Shown: positions 15,001 to 24,000 of the stretch, piece by piece
How positions within the stretch are numbered: position 1 is the first letter of the stretch
Layout of the letters: each line of letters starts with the position of its first letter
From: Limnohabitans sp. WS1
GTDB lineage: Bacteria; Pseudomonadota; Gammaproteobacteria; Burkholderiales; Burkholderiaceae_C
Reading direction: 5' to 3'
Length of the DNA stretch: 64,000 bases
Assembly: GCF_003063265.1 (NCBI RefSeq)
Contig: NZ_NERU01000011.1
Coordinates: 1-64,000 of the forward strand
Program-made: the position numbers and the translations under genes
The notes under the pieces: model-generated
What the model was told of the DNA's origin: nothing
What the model saw: only the letters and a program-made list of their open reading frames with translations
The model's database searches: none

Positions 15001-18000
15001 CCAACGCCAGCAGCAACGGCGGCACGACCGCCTTCAGCGGCACGCCCATCACGCTCAAAGACCTGGGTGCGCCCGCAGCGCCGGCCATCGTCAGCTACTT
15101 TGACGACGTGGGCAGCGCCACCGGCAACAACGCCAGCGGCACCACTACCGACGACGCCAAGCCCACCCTCAGCGGCACGGCCGAAGCGGGCAGCGTGGTC
15201 AAGCTGTTCAACAACAACGTCGAAATCGGCAGCACCACCACCAACGGTGCAGGCGTGTGGACGTACACACCCACGGCCGATCAGGCCAACGGTCTGTACA
15301 CCATCACCGCCAAGGCCACGGACGCCAGCAACAATGTGAGTGGGGTGTCGAACACCTTCACTTACACGGTGGCAGCGCCCGAACTCAACGCCGCCCCCGT
15401 GGCCAACCCCACGGTGGTGAGCAACGTGTTTGCGGCTACGGCCACAGCGCCTAAGTTGACCATCACCGACGACGTGAGCGGCAACGCCACGCTGGGCCAG
15501 GCGGTGACCTACACGCTGAACTTCAGCGAAGCCATTGCCGACGGCACCTTGACCGCCAGCGACATCACGTTGCTCAGCGGCGGCGCAGCGACAGGCACGC
15601 TGACCAAGGTCTCGTCCAGCCAATACACCTTCACTACCACCGCCCCAGCCTCTGGCTCGGGCGTCACGGGCATCACCGTGGCCGATGGCAGCTACACCAG
15701 CGCCGTTGGCAGGGCAGGGCAGGGGAACTCGGATACGCAGGCTTATGGGACGTTTGGGCAGAACGCTTCAACGGCAACAGGTTCTGGTGCGTCGATTACC
15801 AATAAGTCAACAAGTTCAGATAAAGCATCTACCTATTTGGCAGACGGTGGCTGGGTGACGGTGGCATCGTCCCAAGGACGTGGGGGCGTTTATGACACGG
15901 TTGCTACGAGATTTGATGCGGCCGGTAATGCAGTCAAAACAGTAACTGTCGCGACAGGCGTTGCTGCTGGGGGGCAATACCCTGATTCAGCGACAACCAC
16001 GACATTGAGTAATGGCGATGTTTTGGTGTCTTGGCAGGTGACTAAGGATATTTTTGTCCAACGCTTCGACAGCAATATGAATGCCTTGGGATCGACTATC
16101 AAGGTCAGTGATCCTGCAGAGACAACACAGAGTAAAAATGTTCCTTCAATTGCCGCGCTGCCTAATGGTGGCGCTGTAGTGACTTGGCATAGCAATAATT
16201 TTGACAGTCCAAATTCAGACGGTGTCTTTGGGCAACTCTTAGATGCCCAAGGTAATCGTGTGGGCAACACATTCCAAGTGAATACACGGGTTCTGGGTGA
16301 TCAGACCTACTCAAGCGTCGAAGCATTTAACAACAATGAATTTGTAGTCACCTGGACGCATTTGAACGGCACAGAAAAGCAAATCGCCGGTCAAAATTTC
16401 AACGCAGATGGCACAAAGAAAGGGGCTGAATTCGTCGTCGTCACTGGCAATAGCCCGTCCAACCCATCAGTGACGGTATTGAAGGACAACAGTTTTGTCG
16501 TGACTTGGTCCGAGCTCGATGGACAAGGACAACCAAAGATTGGCCGTTGGCAGCAATTTAATTCAGCTGGTGTGGCTCTTGGCGCTATCAAGGATATTCA
16601 AACTCCGATTGAAGTTGCGCCACTTGTTGCCAGATTGGTGGATGGCGGTTTTGTTTTGGGTTGGGACACTGGCAGTGCCATTCAGATGCAAGTATTTGAT
16701 GCTTCAGGCACTGCCGTTGGCTCTTCGACAATAGTGACACCTCCAGGAGGGTCGGTCGGACTGTTTGGCATCAACATCACAGGTCTGAGCACTGGTGGTT
16801 ATGCTTTGTCATACACGTATGGTCTTTCTAACGGGTCAGTGGTTGCCACCAACCAAGTCTTCGCAGCCCCCGGCGGTTCCTTCCTCTCCGGTGCCACAGC
16901 CGGTGGCACCGACAACCTCAACGGTGCTGACGGTGTTGACGTGGTCACCGCCAACGGCGGAGCCGACCGCATCTTCACCGGTGCAGGCAACGACACCGTC
17001 ATCATCAACGCCGACAACATCACTCAGTTGTCTGCCACCAACACCATGGTGTTGGACGGCGGCTCGGGCGTTAACGCGCTCAAGGTGGACGGCACGGGCT
17101 CCACACTCGACCTGACCAACGCCACCGTGTTGGCCAAGGTCAACAGCTTCAACAGCATTGACCTCACCGGCACGGGCAACAACACGCTCAAACTCAACTA
17201 CGCCGCTGTGGTCGCCCTGTCGGGCACCAGCGACGCGGCGGGCACCTTGGCCGACGAGTCCAAGATGCTGGTGGTCAGCGGCAACGCGGGCGACACGCTC
17301 AACCTGGTCAACCTGGCCAGCTGGAACGTGGGCGCGGCCCAAAACGCCGCCAGCCTGAGCGCCGCTTATGGCAGTGCCTACAACTTCTTGTTCGGTAAAA
17401 CCTACAAGGCCTACACGCTCAACGGCGCGACGGTGTTTGTGGACCAGGCCATCACCGTGGCCAACGTGGTGGCAACGGCGGCCAACACGCCCGTGGCCTA
17501 CAGCCAGGCGGTGAGCATCGAGAGCCTGTTTGGCCCGCAAAACGGCAGCACCGACACGGCCTTCAGCTTCACCGACGCCAACACCGCAGGCACGGCCAAC
17601 GCGACCTTCAAGGGCGTGTCGCTGACCAACATCGGCACGGCGACCGACATCACCAGCAAGGGCTTCTACCAGCTATCCAAAGACGGTGGCGCGACCTGGA
17701 TCGACCTGAAAACTCCCATCACCGGCAGCACCGTGGAGATCTACGCCGACAAGGCCGCGCTGATCCGCTACGCCGGTGCCACCGGCGTGGAAGCCATCAA
17801 CCCGCAAGACCTGACGGCCCGCATGGTGGACAACTCGGGCCTGACCGGCACCGCCAGCTACAACCTGGCCGCCACCGGCACCACCATCAACGCCAGCGTC
17901 AACGGCGGCGGCACTGCCTTCAGCGGCGGCAACAGCGGCGGCGTGGGCGACACCGTGACCACCAACTTGGTTAACCGCGCGCCTGTGTCTTCGGATGCGG

Positions 18001-21000
18001 ATGGGGTGGTGGTGGGGGATGCGTTTGGGGCGGCCCAGGCTGGCTATGGCATCACTTCAACGACAACTGATTTCGTAAATAACGCCAGCTACACCTTTGG
18101 AAGCACCACGGGCACAGTGACGGGCCTTAATGGGACCATATCGGGCACGAACCCGTATTTCGGTAACGGCACAGAGACTGTTTTGCGATTGGGCGAGTCC
18201 AACGCTGATGAAACGGCGACGATCTCCTTCAACAAGCCCGTGGCTCAGGTGACGGTGAAATTTGCAGGTTTAAACGTAGAGTCCACCACTGGTTTTGAAG
18301 CCGTCAGAGTCTTCATCAATGGCCTGCCCTTCAAGCTCAGTTTGGCGAACCTCAGCGACAGTGTTTCCTACACAGCTACGGGAACCGGTGGTGCAGCCGT
18401 TACACCTGTTTTGTCTGCCGATGGTTTCAGCATCACCGGTGCAACTGGTTTAGGGGCTGCTTCATCATTCAATGGCACCATCACCATCAACTTGAATGAT
18501 GTGCCTGGTGGCATCAGCAGCTTTGCTGTGATGAACGACTACATTTCCACTGGATCGACCAACCCGCCCAATGGAGCGTTGTATCAAATCAAGGCGACAG
18601 AAATGTCTGCCGTCGCCACCCCAGCCCAATCCGTCGAAGCCCTCTTCGGCCCCACCTACACCGATGCCGATTTCGACACCATGCGTGGCGTCACCATCAC
18701 CTCGGCAGGCACGGCCGGCGATTTGAGCAGCTTGGGCAAGTACCAGTACCAAATCGCAGGCACCACCACCTGGGTGGACATTCCAGCGGGCCTGAACGAC
18801 AGCACCTCGGTGTTCCTGGCCAAGACCGACTTGATCCGCTTTGTGCCCTCGGCCACCAACACCTCGCTGGTCAACAAGCAAGACCTGACCGCCCGCCTGG
18901 TCGACGACTCGGCTGCCGTGGCCCCCACCTCGGGCGCCACCGTGGACGTGTCTGGCACCAAGAACGGCGGCAGCACGCCTTACAGCGGCAATGCAGTCAC
19001 CTTGCGCGTTGTGGATGCAGGCGCCCCCGTGGCCAACCCCGACACAGCCATTGCCACCGAAGCTGGTGGTGTGGGCAACGGCACAGTGGGCGTCAACCCC
19101 GGCCTTGACAGCGTGGTGGCCAAAGTGTTGGCCAACGACACCGACAGCAACGATGCCAACAGCACCTTGGTGGTCAGCGCCATCGCCAAAGGCACCAGCG
19201 GCACCGCCAGCGCCGTGACCGCAGGCACCAACAGCGCCAACGGCCAAACCGTGGTGGGCGATTACGGCACACTCAAAATCGGTGCCGATGGCAGCTACAG
19301 CTACACGGTCAACCAGAACAACGCCACCGTGCAGGCCCTGAACACGGGCACCAACGTCAGTGAGCAGTTCACCTACACCGTCAAAGACCCGGGCGGCCTG
19401 ACCAACAAGGCCACCATCACGGTCACCGTCAACGGTGCCAACGACGCGCCCGTGCTGGCCAACGTGCTGGCCGACACCACGGGCACTGAAGGCCTTGCCT
19501 TCAACTGGACCTTGCCCGCAGGCAGCTTCGCCGACGTGGACAACGCCACGCTGAGCTACAGCGCCACCTTCGCCGATGGCAGCGCCTTGTCCACCAAGGG
19601 CCTGAGCATCAACGCCAGCACCGGGGCCATCACCGGCACCCTGAGCGCAGGCACAGCAGGCAGCACGCTCAGCATCAAGGTCACCGCCACCGACAGCGCA
19701 GGCCTGAGTGCGAACGACACGTTTGACGTTGTGGTGGCCTCGCTCAACTCAGCCCCTGTGGCCAACCCTTCGGTGCTGAGCAATGTGTTTGGTACGCCAG
19801 CGATGGCACCTTTTGTGACCATCACGGACAACCAGGCAACGTCCACCGTTGCCAACAACACGGCCGTGACCTTCAAGCTCAAATTCAACGAGCCCATCAA
19901 GGCATCCACCTTGTCGGAATCCGACTTGTCCGTCACCAATGGCAGTTTGGTCGTTGGCTCTTTGGCCGGCGTTCCCGGCACCAAGACCATCGTCAATGGT
20001 GTGGACTACTTCACCGAATGGACGGTTCGTGCACAAACACCGACGACCGGATCGAGCGGCACCTTGCTGACTCTGGCTGACAACAGCTATACCAATGAAA
20101 TGGGTGTGGCGGGCACAGGCGGCGTGGGTTTGCAAACCTATGGCGTGCAAACCGCACCTGCGGTGTCGGTGGGTGGAGCTGATTTCTCCAACATCAACGA
20201 AGACAACGCAGCCCTGAAAACCCTGTCAACCGGTAAGGTGGTGTCTGCTGCAGGTCGGTCGAATAATCCCTCAGAACCTCAGTTCAACAACACACCTTGG
20301 TTGGCGGTCAGCGGTGGGCTGATTTCTACGCAAAACGTTGCCAATGCGACCAATACAGGGCAAGTCTGGGACAAGAGCCCGGACTTTGCTGAAGTGGGTA
20401 GCGATGGCTCGTATGTGTTGGCCTGGAGCAGCTTGAACCGGGGCATCTTGACTCAGCGTTTCGATGCCAGCGGGTCACCGATTAACCCGATCCTCAGCAG
20501 CCCTTTCATCAACGATGGTCTGCGCATCTCGACCAACACCAGCGCCGCCCCCAAAGTGGCGGGCTTGGGCACCAGTGGAGCCTATGTGGTGACTTGGTCT
20601 GAGGGCAGCTCGATCAAGTACCAGGTGGTCAACGCCAACAACAGCCTGACGGGCAATCCTCAGGTGACGCTCAATGGCGATGCGGCCAGTGCGGCATCTG
20701 CTGATTCCGATCCTCGGATCACCTCGATCGGAGCCGATGGCTCGGTGGTCATCACCTGGACGGGCGTGGACAGCAACGGCGACAACAGCGTTTTTGTGCA
20801 AAAGCTTTCGCCAACCGGCTCGATTGTGGGCAATCCGGTGGTGAAGCTGGAGGCCAATGGTGTGACCACGGGTGCCGACAACTCGGCCAAGGTCACTGCG
20901 GTGGGCAACGCTGGTGCTTACGTGGTCAGCTGGTCGGGCGTGGACGAGGGTGGCGACACCAGTGTTTATGTCCAAAAATTCAATGTCAGCGGTTCGCCTG

Positions 21001-24000
21001 ATGGGACAGCCACCAAGCTCGAAGCGATTGGCAACACCAGCAGTGCAGACACAGAACCTCAAGTAGCCAGCACGGGCACGGACGGCTCTTATGTGGTGGC
21101 CTGGCTGGGCAGCAACGGTACAGGACCGCGTGTTCACATTCAGCAGTTCAAGGCCGATGGCACACCCAAAGGTGCCGCTGTCTCACTTGACCGAGGCTTC
21201 AATCAGACCAAGGTGCAACTGATCGGCTATGGCGACGGTTCGTATGCGGTGGGTTGGCTCGAAGGCGAAGTCAAAACCCGAACCAACCCCAATGGTGCGC
21301 CTGGCAACGACACGACGACTGAGCAGAACCAGGTCTATATCCGCAAGTACTCGGCCGATGGCGAGCAGTTGTGGTCAGGCAGTTACCAAGACGGACGCAC
21401 GGTCGGTAAATTGACGGACACGACCTTCGGTGGGGTTTACCCCATTGGGGCCACACAGGTGGAAACAGACAAATTGGTCATTGCAGCCACGGCCGATGGC
21501 GGTGTGGTGTTCAATTCCACCCTCAAGCTGACCGGCTATTGGGACAGATTTGACAACACCTTTGCCACGGTCTTCTGGTCTTACACAGCCATCAAACAAG
21601 GCACGTATGGACCGGATGGTGCGACCTTTACCGTCACGGGTTCAACGGCCGCCAACACCACTTATGGCACCGATTTCTCGGACATCATCACCGCTGGCGG
21701 TGGTGCCGATCAGATTTATGCGGGTGGCAACAACGACACGGTGATTTTGAACACGGACAACGTCAACAGCCTGAGCGCGAACAACGCCATGGTGGTGGAC
21801 GGTGGCACTGGCGTGAACTTCTTGCAAATCACCAACACGACGCCAGGCACAGGTGTGACCTTGGACTTGACCAACAGCACCGTCATCAACAAGTTGAGCA
21901 ACTTCAACAGCATTGACATCACGGGACCCACAAGCACGTTCACCAACAACACCATCAAACTCAATCTGACCTCGGTCCTGGCCTTGTCTGGTGGCACTGA
22001 CAATGCCGCAACGTCGGGTGTTGATGAGAGCAAGTTGCTGGTGATCAGTGGCAACTCAGGGGACACTGCGCAGTTTGTGAACTTGGCCAACTGGAGCGAG
22101 GGCGTCACCGATACGGCCACCAATCTGAGCAACACCTATGGTGTCAGCTACAAGTTCACACCAGGCCGCAGCTACACCGCCTACAGCCTGAGCGGCGCAA
22201 CCGTTTTTGTTGACAGTTTGATGAACGTGGTGACGTCCACAGCATCCGTTTCGGCTTCGTCGGTTTTCAGTCAAGCCATCAGCATTGAGAGCTTGTTTGG
22301 CCCACAAAGCGAAGCCAATGACACGCTGTTCAGCTTCACAGATGCCAACACAAGCGGCACGCCAAGAGGAGACTTCAAGGGTGTGGCGATTGTGGCGGCA
22401 GGTTCAAGCACCGACATCGGCACGCTGGGCCGCTACCAGCTGTCCAAAGATGGTGGGTTGACCTGGACCGACGTGACAGGTGGCTTGACGGATGGCACCG
22501 CCATTTACGCCGACAAAACGGCCTTGATCCGATACGCCGGCGCATCGGGCGTGGATGTGATCAAACCGCAAAACCTGACTGTGCGCTTGATCGACAATTC
22601 TGGCGAAACTGGTACAGCCAGTTACAACGCCACGTCGACCGGCAACACCATCGATGCCAGCGTCAACGGCGGCAGCACCGCGTTCAGCGGCGGCAACAGT
22701 GGCGGCACGGGCGATACCGTGACCGTGAATTTGGTCAATCGGGCACCCGTTTCGACAGACGCGGATGGCGTGGTGGACAACGTTTTGCTTCCGGTGATTT
22801 CCGGCGCAACGCCAGGCAAGACCGTCGACGCCCTTTTTGGTCCCACCTTCTCCGACGCGGACTTCAACAGCATGCGTGGTGTGGTCATTACCTCGGCAGG
22901 CACGGCGGCTGATTTCACGAGCAAAGGCCAGTACCAGTACTCCACCAATGGCGGCACCATCTGGTTGTCCCTGGCTGCAGGCTTGACCGACAGCACCTCG
23001 GTGTTCCTTGCCAAGACCGACTTGATCCGCTTTGTGCCCTCGGCCAGCAACACCTCGCTGACCAACAAGCAAGATCTGACCGCCCGCCTGGTCGACGACT
23101 CAGCTGCCGTGTTCCCCGCTTCGGGGGCCACCGTGGATGTGTCTGGTGTCAAAAACGGCGGCAGTACGCCTTACAGCGGCACTGCGGTGACTTTGCGTGT
23201 GGTCATGCCAGAAAACAGAGCGCCGCTCAACTCCGTCCCAGCCACCCAAACCGCGACCGAAGATGTGCAGCAAGCCCTCACTGGCATGAGCGTGAGCGAC
23301 GCAGACGGCAACCTCAGCACCACACAAATCAGCGTGTTGCAGGGCAAACTCAATGTGAGCTTGGCAGGCGGGGCCACCATCTCGGCAGGCACCAACGACA
23401 GCGCCACCCTCACGCTCAGCGGCACTTCGGCTCAAATCAACGCCGCACTGGCCACAGCCAACTACACCGGGGCCAGCAACTACAACGGCGCTGACACTAT
23501 GACGATGGTGTCCACCGACAGCGAGGGCGTGAAAGACACCGATATCATGGCCATCACGGTCGCGCCGGTGAATGACCAGCCGACGGTGTACACCTTATCG
23601 GGCAACCACAATGCATTGACTTCGGGCATTGAAGACCAAGGTCCACCCACCAGTGGCACTATCGGTCAGACGATTGCCAGTGTGACCAACATGACCGCCG
23701 CAGACCGTGATGTTGATGGCGACGCTGTGGGCGTGGCTTTTGTCTCGCCGTTCCAATCCACCACTTTTGGTACGGCTTGGTACAGCTTGGACAATGGCAC
23801 AACCTGGAACAACCTGACCACCAAACTGGCCACGGCTTCCGAGACCAACGCTTTCTTGCTGAGCAGCACGGCGCGTGTGTACTTTGAAGGCACCCCCAAC
23901 GCAGCTGGCACGCTGGGTAAAGCAAGCATCCGCACTTGGGATGGCACCGATGGCGGTACTTCAGGCAGCTATAAAAACATCAGTGCCCTGCAAGGCCCAA

